A stretch of DNA of 64,000 nucleotides, from assembly GCA_022453515.1 (NCBI GenBank), contig JAJNNY010000006.1, positions 1,116,001 through 1,180,000 on the forward strand. The letters are read 5' to 3'. The notes beneath the pieces are model-generated. The model was not told the DNA's origin. It was given only the letters and a program-made list of their open reading frames with translations, and searched no databases. This stretch comes from Astrocystis sublimbata. Its lineage: Eukaryota; Ascomycota; Sordariomycetes; Xylariales; Xylariaceae. The position numbers and the translations under genes are program-made. This document shows positions 47,810 through 59,503 of the stretch, in pieces (position 1 is the first letter of the stretch; the number at the start of each line of letters is the position of its first letter).

Positions 47810-50274
47810 GCTCAGCTTGGGTCCTGCCAAGTGGTCAACGGAATGAAGCATCTCACGACTAGACTATACATTGCCACTTCGAATTTGAACAGCGTTTAAG
47901 CGGGTCTGCGCGAGGAGTACAGGAACAGGAAAATGATTCCTTCTCAAGGACGATATACATGATAAACATTCGCTACTCATCGATCGCCAGCTCGATGCTC
48001 TTGTTATAAAATATTTTCGACATCTAGACCAATGAGGATGATGATGTGTGCACGTGGTTGGTATGGTTGCCTTCGCCATATGCAGCACGTACTATGTGGA
48101 CACCAACAACTCAGACTACTTACTGTACATACGCCCCATCATCTAGCGTTCAAGAGCGAACTGCTTAGTGTGCAATCGTGTCCATGATGCAAGAGAGATG
48201 GTCCACAAGGCTGACTGCCTGAGGCAAACTATATGCATCAATTTGGAACTAGATCTAATTCCTGATATTTGTAACTAACGAGCCCTTGGTGGTCACTTGA
48301 ACGATAGGAGTTCCCCTGTTACCAGCTTTGAATTATAATGCAATATATTACATGCGTTTTGTAATTCTACCTTGAATGCCCAACTTTCCACTGCTTTCGC
48401 ATCCAAGAGTTCAGACATCAACAACTTCACCACTTACCAGTAATGCCCAACCAAGCCCCAATCTCGATTATGGCTTTCAGTGCAGAAAAAGTAAAATACC
48501 GGTGACGTACTTGCTGTAAAGTAATATGCAGCGATGTAACGCACTGCCACTCGGAAGTGGCTTGTTAGCCATCATTGCCTCTCGTATTGTCTTTCCTTCC
48601 AAGGCAAGCAGGCCCCCGCAGGGTGTGTTACATTAAACAAGTAGTCGGCTTAGCAACATAGCCAGCGCGCTTCTCACAGTCGATCGCACGTGATGAAATT
48701 CCATCGAGACAAATCGTGGCGTAGTATAGAAACACAAAAGCAACTTCGATCCCGCTCACGTGTGCGGTCTCAAGTCATCCGGAGCCTGTTCTAAACCACA
48801 ATGAAGTCATTGGTGTTCTGACCTGTGAGGCGCTCCTAGGGACCCTATTGCATGCCAATTTACATAATTATGTCTCAATCTTGAGAGACCACCGATCTTT
48901 AGTAGTTTACGGCCGCTTTTGCCGTGGCCCGTCTCCGGGCTCGAAGAGGCGACTATGCGGATTGAGCCGATTCTTTACTTGCTTCTAATTATTGAGTCAT
49001 CGAAATGATTATCAAAAGCCTGGACCAGGAATCCGCAGTAGACAAATTTTTACTCTCCTTACTCGTATAGCTTGCAACGTTGTCATGAATCCTATCTTTG
49101 CCTGCCAGCTCAACACACTTTCCCTATCGCGCAGAGCCATGGATCTTCACACAATGTTGATGTTGGGCGCATGCCCTATTTCGGCATCTGCCAAACTAAC
49201 CTAGTCTACCCCAGAAATGCGGAGAGTGGTCTAGATCGGGGATCCCCAGACTTTGGGGAACACAACTAGCGAGAACACTAGCCTAGCTCTTCATCGAGGC
49301 AAGCCAGCCGAGCAGGTTATCAAGTGCGTTGTCAGACAACAGGTAGGTGCCTGATTTGTGTAATTCTGCGGGACTGGGTTCTGAAATACCATTGGCTGAT
49401 TCTTTTTGTCTGTTTTTGGCCTTCCCCCATGCCCGTAGCTTTACCAATATCATGCTACTGAGGTATAGTTTTCACATACCGAAAGGAGTATAACATTGCG
49501 TGAACTATCAATACGTTTACCGACGCTGAAGAACCCCTTTTCGGAACCCACTTTGAACGAATACGTAGCTATACAATTGCGTGAGTGCCGGATACGAATA
49601 CGCACTGACGTTGATAGTCCTCTATCGAATCTACGACCCCTGTGGTCCGTCGTGTCGTGTAGCAACCTGAGCCGCACCCCTTGCGTTCATCTGCGCCGAT
49701 AACTCCGAAGGACCCGGCCGCGACGGAAACTGTGAGGTCCCCCTATTGTCACTTAGTCGTGAAATCGCTGTTGATTTGTGGCCCGCGCTGACAACAGGCT
49801 ACCACTGTCGTGGCCAATCCGACTGTTTCCTGTTTATGGATGCCTTCAATGGCGATGTACTTGTGGGAATGTAGGTGGGAGGAAGATAATGGGAAACAAG
49901 TATCCAATTTTACCTAGCCTGGATGTTGTCGCCTTGTCTCGGACCTGGTGTCGACGATGAAGGCCAATCAAAAATCCATCAACCAGTCTTGGCCAGGGCA
50001 TGGTGATAACAACCCTGGAACTGTGCCGTCCATTTGAGGCTAATACAAGATCTCTTCTACGGACTATACAGCGGTCTATTAGTAATAAGCAATTACCGGC
50101 CTGCGACACAAGAGATGTCACTGCAACGCGCGCGGGATGGGCACAAAGAGCCACCAGGGCTACCTAGGCAACCATATTGATAATATGTGTATCAAAACAT
50201 AGCACCTACAACCCATTTTCAATCAGTGCTACTCATCATCATTGATGTCTTGAATTTTCCCCATTTCACTCTCA
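47810..50274. other. Intergenic region upstream of the ABCC transporter
   Basis: About 2.5 kb. No coding frame, tRNA or repeat could be supported. It is moderately A/T-rich and presumably includes the transporter promoter. Confidence 0.45.
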
Positions 50275-53200
50275 ATGGAGTGCGGTTTTGAGGTAGAAAA
50301 GGCATTTGGGCCTACGGTCCCGAGTTGTCGCCGGGCGTTTGACTTCACCCTCTTCTTCGAGGAGCTTTTCTTCAAACTACTCCCTTCGACCCTTTTTCTC
50401 GCCATTGCCGCCGCTCGCATCGCAATACTCGCGAGGAATCCGCCGAGGGTTCGCTCTGGTTCGTTGCACCTTGCCAAGATCGTAAGACCCTGCGTGCCAT
50501 GATGGAGTTGTTCATCCCTTGGACTCACGCGTCGTAGGCTACAGTCGCAGTCCTTGCCGCCCTCGAGTTGAGAATATTGATACTCATATGCATTGGTTCT
50601 GACGCCCACACATCAATATCCGTCGCTACCGCGGCGTTGTGCTTCGCTGCCTCGGTGGCGTTGCTAGTCTCGTCACATATCGAGCATGTGCGCTCCGCTC
50701 GACCATCGGATATCCTGGGTGTTTATCTTCTCTTGACCCCTGTTTTGCGATCTGCGGTAGTGCGTACATATTGGAATATCGACAACTTCCATGCGATAGC
50801 CGCCTTAAGTCTGACCTCTCTTCTCATCCAACTTGGTCTCCTTGCTCTCGAGAGTTGCAGCAAGCGCCGATGGCTTGTTGATGGTTCCCGCGAGAGTCTC
50901 CCCGAAGAAAGTGCAAGCTTCCTCAGCCGAAGTCTCATTGCCTGGGTCAATGCTCTGTTTCTCAAAGGATATCGGCAGGAATTAACGAGTGCCGATCTTC
51001 GGATCGTCGACAGCAGCCTGAGAGCGTCAGCGGTCGAGCCGACATTCGACCGAATCCTATCAGCCAACAAGTGTAATCACAGCTGCCCAAAGTTCCATAC
51101 GTATATTCATTGAGCCGAAACATACGCTAAAGTTGATAAATCTGCAGTTGGGAACCACGGACTTATTCGACTCACCTTCGAGTCTCTGGGACTATATGCC
51201 TTGGCCCCGGTTCTTCCTCGTCTTGCATTAAGTGCCTTCACCTTCGCGCAACCATTTCTGGCGTCTGCACTCATTGATTTTCTCGACGCGAGCCAAAGCC
51301 AGTCTGAAAATAACGGATACGGGCTGATCGGCGCGTCCTTCCTCGTCTACACCGGCATTGCAGTGAGTCAATCAGTGATCAACCCGCCGTCCGATACTGA
51401 CGGTCCAAGGTCTGCACCGGATGGTACTACTATTTAAACTACAAGGTGACAACCAAGGTCAGAAGTGGACTTATTGTGGCACTCAGCCATAAGATGCTCA
51501 GGATCAGACAAGAGAAAGGCATCGAGTCAAAAGTCCTCACTTTGATGATCAGTGATATCCAACGAATCACTTCTGCTTTCCGGTTTGTCCAAGAGCTTTG
51601 GATCGCGCCGATCGAAGCTGGAATCAGTACATGGCTCCTTTGGCGGCAGGTAGGACCTGCAAGCTTGGCTGCTTTGGGGATTGTGTTGAGTGAGTATGTC
51701 CTTGTAATAATTATGATACGTTGACAATGGCTAATGGTACTACATCCGTAGTCTGCACAGTCGCCTCTACCTTTATTGGACTGCGCTCGGCAGTACAGCA
51801 GAGAATTGTATGTGTCCACTTTCTGCTCTTAACTCCTCTTCCCCTGACGGATACCTATCTTCTGAGACACCCCCAGACTCCGGGGCGACATGTAATACTG
51901 CCACTCCAGATGAGAAGTACTGACTCCAGTGGCTCAAGTGGTTGACAGCTACCGAGAAACGAATTCAAGGAACGAAGAACATGCTTTCGTCGCTGAAAGC
52001 CATCAAGATGACAGGAGCCGACAAGGCAGCGGCTGCTGCCATCAAGAAACTACGGAGCCTCGAGTTCGACTCATCCAGGTCGCTACGCAAGCTACTCGTT
52101 GGCAGCTTGTTCTCATGTAAGCCAGTTAATGTTATTAATTGCCTAGAGTGATTGTCGATAAAGTGCTCATGGTTCATAGCTTTCGCAACCCTGACTTTGT
52201 CGCCTGTGGTCGTGTTCGGTGCGTATATAGGCGCCACTGCTTCGCAGAACCAAGACCTGAATTCGAGCCGACTCTTCAGCTCGCTCATACTTATTAACCT
52301 CGTGGCGAACCCTCTCGTCTTTCTACTGCAGACTTTTGCCCAGATAGGGGCAGCTATAGGATGCTGTAGCCGCATCCAAGACTTTCTTCAGAGTGAGGAG
52401 TTGTTCGATACGAGAGAGCGAAGAGACCCCTCATTCGAACAAGACAGCGCCCAAGGTCAATCAGGAAATGAGACGAATGGAGCGAAGGCGAAAGATGATT
52501 CTAGCTCCCTACCCGGCGAACCCATCATTGAAATTAACAGTGCTAGTCTCGGCTGGGACAACGACGTATTCCTCAAGGACGTGAGTCTTCGTGTCAGTAG
52601 AGGAGAACACGTCATCATCACCGGGGCTGTTGGAAGTGGGAAATCTCTCCTCCTTCAAGCCATGATAGGCGAGACGAAAGCTCTCTCGGGAAACATCGTG
52701 GTCAGAGGTCATCGGATCGCGTACTGCGGTCAGACACCGTGGCTTGAAAACTCAACAGCTCGAGAGAATGTCATCAGAGGCGCGCCGAGCGACGTAGCCT
52801 GGCATGAGAAGGTCATTGACGCATGTGCTTTACGAGAGCTCTTCGAAACAAAAAGCGCCGACGAAACAATCGGTAGTAATGGAGCGAGAATAAGTGGCGG
52901 CGAAAGACAGCGCCTAGTAAGTCAGGCCGAAGCCAAACGATCAGAGAGGTGAGACTTGACTAATACAATGATTTCTAGGCTTTAGCACGAGCGGTTGCTC
53001 TCCGTCCATCGGTAATATTGCTGGACGATGCCCTCAGTTCAGTTGATTGGACTACCAAGCAACATATAATGGAGAATTTGTTTGGGAGTAAAGGTCTTCT
53101 CACGGAACAAGGCACTGCCGTTATCCAAGTCACTCAGGATTGTACTTTATTAACCCTATCGCCATTCCAGCAGAGTTTATACTGACCGCACACACGTAGA

Positions 53201-55263
53201 CCAGGTAGCCCGGTTCGCCGACAGTATCCTCAAGATAGAGAACGGAAGTCTGGTTACCTACAGGTTTTCGGAGCTTAGTTTCGACAGAGACGAGGCACCC
53301 GAAGACGACCAAACTCAGCAGCTGGAAAGACAAAGCGACATCGCCAGTTCCCCGGCGAAAGCCGAGATGAAGTCCAAGATAACCCCAGCGATGATACCGG
53401 ACCGGCAGGTTTATCGTACATATTTCGGTTCCATCGGGCGGGTGCATCTGAGTATATTCTTCACTTTTGGAGTAGCATTTGCCTTTACCATACGATTCCC
53501 AGGTCAGTGAACACCGGCACTATATAAAATCATTTTTCACTGTTGATGCTCATTCCCTGGCATAGCCGTCTGGGTAGAATGGTGGTCCGCGGACGATGCC
53601 CGCCCGATATCGCAGCACGAGACAGGGTATTGGATAGGTCTCTATGCCCTTCTTAGCGTTTTGCCACTATTTACTATTGCTTTGTGGGCTGGCCATCTGG
53701 TTCTTGCCGTTATACCAAGGTCTGGATTCGCACTGCATAACAAGTTGCTCAATACGGTCATCAACGCTACGTTCGTTACCATCAGCGCGATTGATACGGG
53801 CGACCTCATCAACAGATTTAACCAGGACATCCTTCTCGTTGACATAAGGCTCCCTTTCGATCTCTTGAACGCAGTTCTCGGGGCCCTCGATATCCTCGCC
53901 CAGACCATACTCATCGCCATTGCCGCGATATATGTCCTGGCAGCCCTCCCAGTCGTCTTTGTAGTGTTGTTCCTCATCCAACACGTCTACTTACGGACAT
54001 CAAAGCAGCTGAGACAGATAGACCTTCAATCTAAGGCAGGGCTGCAGGCCAAGGCATCGGAAACGTATACCGGTCTAGCTACGATCAGAACCCACGGATG
54101 GCAGGGCATGATGCTGGAAGAGATGCGGGAACGCCTCGACCGAACACAGGAGCCCGACTATCTTCTCCTGATCGTGCAGGCGTGGCTAAGGCTTGTGTTA
54201 TCCCTTGTCGTGGCCGGCCTATCGATCGTTGTTGTAGGCGTAGCAGTAGCCACGAGACACAGCACCAGCGGAGGGGCGATCGGGGTTGCATTCCTCAACT
54301 TGGTCACATTGGGCTCGGGGCTCACCAATCTGATTAGCTCCTGGACATCTCTAGAGATATCCCTCGGAGCAATTGCGAGGATAGAATCCTTTGAGAAAAA
54401 CACGCCGTCAGAGAATCAAGTTTTATCGCCCGTTGAGGTATCCCCAACCTGGCCGGAACGGGGGGATCTCAAAATTGAGAACCTGTACGCCAGCTATGCC
54501 ACCAGTGATAGCTCGGAAGAACCTGTATGGTGCTTGAAAGATGTTTGTCTACACGTAAAGGCGGGCGAGAAGATAGCGATATGTGGGAGAAGCGGCTCGG
54601 GCAAGTCGACCCTCCTTCTCGCGCTTTTGGCTCTTATCAACTGTCTCGAAGGCAGGATCCTCCTAGACGGAGTAGACATATCACGCGTCCCCCAGTCGCT
54701 TCTCAGGTCGAGGTTTCATGTCATCTCCCAGGACGCATTGACCCAAGGCGAGAGCGTGCGCGAGGCTTTGGATCCTGCCGGCAAGTTCTCCGACATGACC
54801 ATCGAAGACGTCCTCCGGGAGTGCGCAATCATGGACAGTATCATTTCAGCTGGCGGACTCTCCAGCGAGTTGAGTAGCGCCAACTTTTCCGTGGGCGAGG
54901 CGCAACTGTTCGTGCTCGCGCGGACTATTCTTCAAGCTGGCGGGCAACCAGGAGGCATTGTTCTGCTTGATGAAGCGACTAGCAGGTACGAAAATCACCT
55001 ATTAAACCTTGAAGCCACATTCTCCGCCGTTCCACTGCTGACAAGCTTCTAGTATCGATGTAGCGACGGAAAAGATGATTATGAAGCTCGTAGGAAATAG
55101 GTTGCAGGGCAAGACAGTCATATCCGTACTTCACCGCCTCGAGACAGCAATGGAATTTGACCGTATTGTCGTGCTTGAGAATGGAAGAGTGGCACACTTT
55201 GGATCTCCGGCGGACGTCTTGAGACAGTCTGAACTCTTTTCAACAATAGTCGAGACTTCTTGA
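50275..55263 (+). CDS. ABC multidrug transporter, ABCC (MRP) family
   Basis: Full-length exporter, 1442 residues from eleven exons: 50275-50481, 50538-51072, 51133-51362, 51410-51689, 51752-51807, 51930-52116, 52180-52916, 52979-53141, 53200-53502, 53566-54985, 55053-55263. Phases match throughout. Order: TMD0-like N-terminal helices (FDFTLFFEELFFKLLPS), TMD1, NBD1 (~625-790), TMD2, NBD2 (~1170-1430). NBD1 has Walker A GAVGSGKS, signature ISGGERQR and Walker B VILLDDALSSVD, with Asp where the catalytic Glu is expected. NBD2 has Walker A GRSGSGKST, a diverged signature FSVGEAQLF, Walker B IVLLDEATS and H-loop LHRLE. One consensus site and one degenerate site is normal for ABCC proteins. Likely substrates are amphipathic or conjugated compounds; none can be named. 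The weakest join is 51073 (donor GTAATC). Confidence 0.9.
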
Positions 55264-56084
55264 AATGGTTTCATAGAGTGTTGGCATTTTGTCATTGATG
55301 GCTAGCAAGCACCTATGTAAATGTGATTGAATATATACATACAACGTAGAGCATACACGGGTTATGCGTCTTTCTTGGGATAAATCAATATGCTGTCGGC
55401 CTCCTACCTGTCTAAAATTGCGGGAAAAATTAGCAATCCACATGCGGGAACACATGACGAGTAGTTTTGTGCCAGTGTTCGCTACCAACTTTTCCGCCCA
55501 AAAGCTGCGTCTGCGTCTGCGTCATCTTGACTCACTACACTGTACAAAGGATACGTTCATTTTTGTATTTGTGTAGCGAGATTCCGAATAGAAGTATATG
55601 TACAAACGTTCGTTACGTCCTGTAGAAGTACTCGACCCGTTTGATGCAAGCTGCGCCATATACTCTGCAGATTACCAGTGGACAAGTGTAGTACTACCCT
55701 TGTCCGGAATCAGGTTAAGAGTCAACGTCAGGCTCGTCTGACGAGGGTAATTGTTGCTTGTCTTCTTGATTAGGTAGACTTGTGCAACAGCTGCCGACAA
55801 GGATGTGACGATAACATCTCTGTCCGCCGTTGCACAAAAATCAGGACTGGGGGTGCTTTTGAGTAGGTAGGTCGAGGCTATTGAGCTCAGCAGTGTCAGC
55901 GTCTACCTATGAGTCCCATAGCAATACAGATGCTCAAAAGGAGCATAGCCGTCAAGAGCTGGCATGCGCATCGGTGCGGTTCATATCCGAAATCAGAACG
56001 GTGTGGTGTGCCTTGGATGGTGCATGCTTGATTGTATGAGCTAAGCGACTCCAAAATACAACACGCCCGCTTCTCCTTCTACTT
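55264..56084. other. Convergent intergenic region, ABCC transporter / APC2
   Basis: About 820 bases between converging 3' ends, holding a short TGCGTC triplicate near 55507-55523. No gene seen. Confidence 0.5.
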
Positions 56085-58757
56085 CTACTTCTTGATAAGC
56101 TTATATTTGCCCCCAACAAGTTCCAGCTCGTCTTCACCGAGCTTCTCGGCAAGAAATTCTTGCAATTCCTCATTGCTCCAAGGGAAGCCATCGGGAATAA
56201 GCATCTTCATCATCATGGCAATGTTATTAAGGGGCATGGCAGGGCTGGAATTGGTCAACATGCCCACGATGAACTGCCAGTACACCACACGCCTTTCTTT
56301 CTCCTTCTCACTTATACCAGGTTTAGCTTTACGAGAGATCAGCTCAAGATTGTCTGCAGCAGCAGGTACTGATGCGCCCGGTCCAGAGTGCTCTGTTGAC
56401 GATGATCCAGTCGCGTCTGAAAGTCTCTCAATGACAACGTAACGACCATCGGGCTGTTTGCGAAGCACTTGTTTCTTCTCCCAGAATTGCAGGGCAGCTG
56501 CCAGAAGATCTTCGTCGATTTCCATCTCCATCCACAGTTCATCGAACGTCCAGCTGGACGCGTTCTCTTCGTTGAATGCATTAATGACAGCAGCTTCATA
56601 CGTGTGCACCTCCTCGACAACGGTGCGATCTGCGAATTCAAGTTCCACAACAGCTTGGCCAACATGATTGAGCCACTTAAGTTTACGTGATGGTTTAAGA
56701 TGTTCGAAGATGGATTCGTATGTTTTCTGCATTGTAGCAATTGAAGAAGGTAGATGAAACTGCTCGTCGCCCACTTCTGGCCAATACAACCGGGAAAGAA
56801 TCTTCGTGTGAATGTTCTGGATGCGTGATACCTCTTCAGGGCGGTGAAGATCACCGCGATGGATTGCACTATCAAGCCTGCGTGAATCTTGTATGTCCTT
56901 GATCATGACGTCGCAAGATTGCAATGCCGATTCGCCAAATCGTTTCTTCAATAGATCTAACACGCCAATCTCTTGCTCGAAGGAATCTTGCTCGGAAAGT
57001 AATCGCCCGCCAATTATGTATTGGAATTCCTTGATAAATACTTCTGGAGATCCCAAAGCACTGATCAGAGTGCCGATGACATCCTCTGACTTGCGACGTT
57101 TGTAGTTAGAGCCCGCATCTACAGGGGCTGGTACCCAAGTAAGGTCATCCCATTCTTCGCCCTGGCGTTCCGATTGATACTGGTTCGGGTCGTATAGCAA
57201 TTCGACGAGTTCAACCAACTTCGTCTTCCGAGCTTCGGAGTTTACTTCCTTGGGCGTGGACAGTAAACCAGACACGATAGTGCGGACAGTATCCTCTCGC
57301 GTACAAAGATAAAGCTGCAAGGAGTAAGCAACGCGATCAAGCAGAACGCGAGAGTGGTCCAGTTTGTGGAAGGTCCGGATCATGGAAATGTAGGTGCGCA
57401 ATATCTCTAGAGTTGAGCGGCCTGGGTGCAACAAGCGGTTCTGTAAGGCCGCAGAAAACGCGTCAGTCAGTTGCAGTCTACGCTGAGGGGTAGTGACAGC
57501 GAAACGCAGGTCCTCGATCCCGCCATCACTATTCGGCCAGTTGTCTACGATATCGAACAGTTCATTGATGCGGTGTGTAGCGAGCCTACCGATAGCAGTC
57601 TGCTTCCATTTCTCTACGTCAGTTCGCAGAACTTCTACCGCCCCAAGCTTGGTGGTAACTTCGACAGCCAGGGGAGCGTAATGATTTTGAACCCAGTCGG
57701 ATAGCCGTGCTACACAACGCGGCTGAGCCGAATGGTGCTGGGCAGTGAGCGAATCAAGCATGAGGACATCTTGGTCGGCCGAGCCCCAGTCACCGCAGAA
57801 AGACTCTTGCACATACATGGTCATCATGCCATCTAGAAGCTCGGCGAACAAGATCTGGAATCGTTCGCCGGCTAATCCGACCTTGCAAAGCGAGTGAACT
57901 AGTTGGATTAGTTCGGCTCTTGCGCGGTCGACGTCGGCCAAGGATGGCTTGGCATTCTCTATATCCAATGCCGCAGAACTTGGCGAGGTTATTCCCAGGA
58001 TGGTCTTCATCATCTGACCGAGAACAGTGCGCAGCGCAGATACGAGAGCGCTAGACATGGAGTTCCCGACGATTGCACGCAGGTCCCGAAGGAAAAGCTC
58101 AAGCGCCAGCTCTGCCAGCTCTGGCTTCATGGGCCTGGTGATCAATGAGAAGCCATATGAGTACTGGCGATGTGCTGCTTCTAAGGTCCGAACACTACCC
58201 AGGAGCACTTGTGTTTGGTCTGCATAGCTGTCACAGACAGCCAAAAGGGGGAGTACATGGCTCACATAGTGCTGGCGCACTTGCTGGGTGTGCCAGGCCA
58301 GGACATCCTCGGTATGCCTGGCCAGGGGCAAACGTGAAGCGGGATCGAGGACGTCAAGAATTGCGTCTTCGAAAAGACGGCCGTCCAGGTCCTGCTCGGT
58401 CGGAAGCGACCCGAACGAGTCCTCGATGGAAACCGAAGGCGGCAGAGCGATGTGGGCAGTGACGGTATGCCAGGCACGATCGAAGCGGGTCTGGTGGGAG
58501 GCGTGGGTATGCTCATGGGCATGCTCGTGGGCATGCTCTGGCGAGGCAGACCAGGGCAGAGAGGTGAGATCATCGATGGCGGGAACAGCCCACTTGCGAG
58601 GAGTTAGTGTCTGCGGCCCTCCAAAAGGCTGGCCCTGGTCCGAGAAGCGCACGACGGGCGTGGCATGGGGTGTTGGCTGTGAGAAGCCGTCGGTTGGGAA
58701 GACAGCCTGGACTGCCCGGCGCTTCCGCGTGGTCCATTTCGTGTCAACAGCAGCCAT
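56085..58757 (-). CDS. APC2: Anaphase-promoting complex subunit 2 (cullin-like)
   Basis: Cullin-homology subunit of the APC/C ubiquitin ligase; it binds the RING subunit APC11 and drives cyclin and securin destruction. Intronless, 890 residues. The N-terminal ~450 residues are helical cullin repeats. The cullin homology region (~560-740) includes KEFQYIIGGRLLSEQDSFEQ, LLKKRFGESALQSCDVMIKD and ILSRLYWPEVGDEQFHLPSS. The C-terminal APC2 winged-helix domain (~815-890) contains VYWQFIVGMLTNSSPAMPLN and ends ELELVGGKYKLIKK. Unusual points are a basic N-terminal KWTTRKRR and an alternating His stretch (EHAHEHAHEHTHASH, residues 74-88, seven His) inside an otherwise disordered leader. The start at 58757 is the only ATG that precedes this leader. 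It converges with the ABCC gene. Confidence 0.92.
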   Translation of the reverse strand: MAAVDTKWTTRKRRAVQAVFPTDGFSQPTPHATPVVRFSDQGQPFGGPQTLTPRKWAVPAIDDLTSLPWSASPEHAHEHAHEHTHASHQTRFDRAWHTVTAHIALPPSVSIEDSFGSLPTEQDLDGRLFEDAILDVLDPASRLPLARHTEDVLAWHTQQVRQHYVSHVLPLLAVCDSYADQTQVLLGSVRTLEAAHRQYSYGFSLITRPMKPELAELALELFLRDLRAIVGNSMSSALVSALRTVLGQMMKTILGITSPSSAALDIENAKPSLADVDRARAELIQLVHSLCKVGLAGERFQILFAELLDGMMTMYVQESFCGDWGSADQDVLMLDSLTAQHHSAQPRCVARLSDWVQNHYAPLAVEVTTKLGAVEVLRTDVEKWKQTAIGRLATHRINELFDIVDNWPNSDGGIEDLRFAVTTPQRRLQLTDAFSAALQNRLLHPGRSTLEILRTYISMIRTFHKLDHSRVLLDRVAYSLQLYLCTREDTVRTIVSGLLSTPKEVNSEARKTKLVELVELLYDPNQYQSERQGEEWDDLTWVPAPVDAGSNYKRRKSEDVIGTLISALGSPEVFIKEFQYIIGGRLLSEQDSFEQEIGVLDLLKKRFGESALQSCDVMIKDIQDSRRLDSAIHRGDLHRPEEVSRIQNIHTKILSRLYWPEVGDEQFHLPSSIATMQKTYESIFEHLKPSRKLKWLNHVGQAVVELEFADRTVVEEVHTYEAAVINAFNEENASSWTFDELWMEMEIDEDLLAAALQFWEKKQVLRKQPDGRYVVIERLSDATGSSSTEHSGPGASVPAAADNLELISRKAKPGISEKEKERRVVYWQFIVGMLTNSSPAMPLNNIAMMMKMLIPDGFPWSNEELQEFLAEKLGEDELELVGGKYKLIKK

Positions 58758-58890
58758 GTTCTCAGGTCATCATCTGCTGCCACCCCCCGCAGCTGCGCCT
58801 TGCGTGTCTTGTCGAGCCTGTTGCGCTCGGGTGCAAGCCCGGGTCATGAGTGTGAACACTGAGTGTGCACGCTGCTGCGGTATGAGTGAA

Positions 58891-58997
58891 TCGACGGGGT
58901 GAGAATGAGTCGACGGGGTGAGAGTGGGGTATGGAGACGACAGGCCCCAGCATGGCCCCCGACGACAACGATAACGACGATGACAACGACAACGACG
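58891..58997. repeat. Short tandem repeats in the APC2 upstream region
   Basis: A 19-bp unit containing TCGACGGGGTGAGA occurs twice, with cores at 58891-58904 and 58910-58923. At 58961-58997 there is an imperfect GAC/AAC triplet tract. Both lie 130-240 bp upstream of the APC2 start codon. Confidence 0.7.
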
Positions 58998-59485
58998 TTA
59001 GATACAAATGCTTCGGGTACTTAGGTAGCCAAGTGGTCACACGCGGGCGGTTTCCCGTGACAAGTACTGAGCCTAGGCACGTAGGGAAGAGGGAAGTGGC
59101 ACCTGTGTGGCAGAATCAGCCTGACAGAGGGGCTTAGGGTCCTGCCCGGGGGGCATTGGGTTGCGGGCCTTTAGGCAGGCGGTGGAGACCCTACTCGCCT
59201 AGAGCGCGTCTACCAACGCGCCTTCTCAGCGCTTGTGTCCCCACCCAGCTGAAAACCGGGCGGCGCTTATTACTCATCTCAGCTGCGACTAGACGGTGTA
59301 CCTAGATACTTGTACTAAGGCGCCCGCCTCCCACCCGCACAACGCTTGTTACCAACTGGGAAGCGCAGACTGTAGGTACATGTAGGTACTATGTATCATC
59401 AGAGGCAGTAGTAGATAACTTGAAGTACCTGCCAATGTCGTACTGCAGTATGCACATGCATTCCCACCCTGGGCCCCTAAGGTAG

Positions 59486-59503
59486 CTACCTAGTACTAGG
59501 TAG
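59486..59503. repeat. 18-bp perfect palindrome of the GTAGGTAC family
   Basis: CTACCTAGTACTAGGTAG reads identically on both strands. It shares its CTACCTA/TAGGTAG arms with the palindrome at 44847-44864 but has a different centre. Confidence 0.8.
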
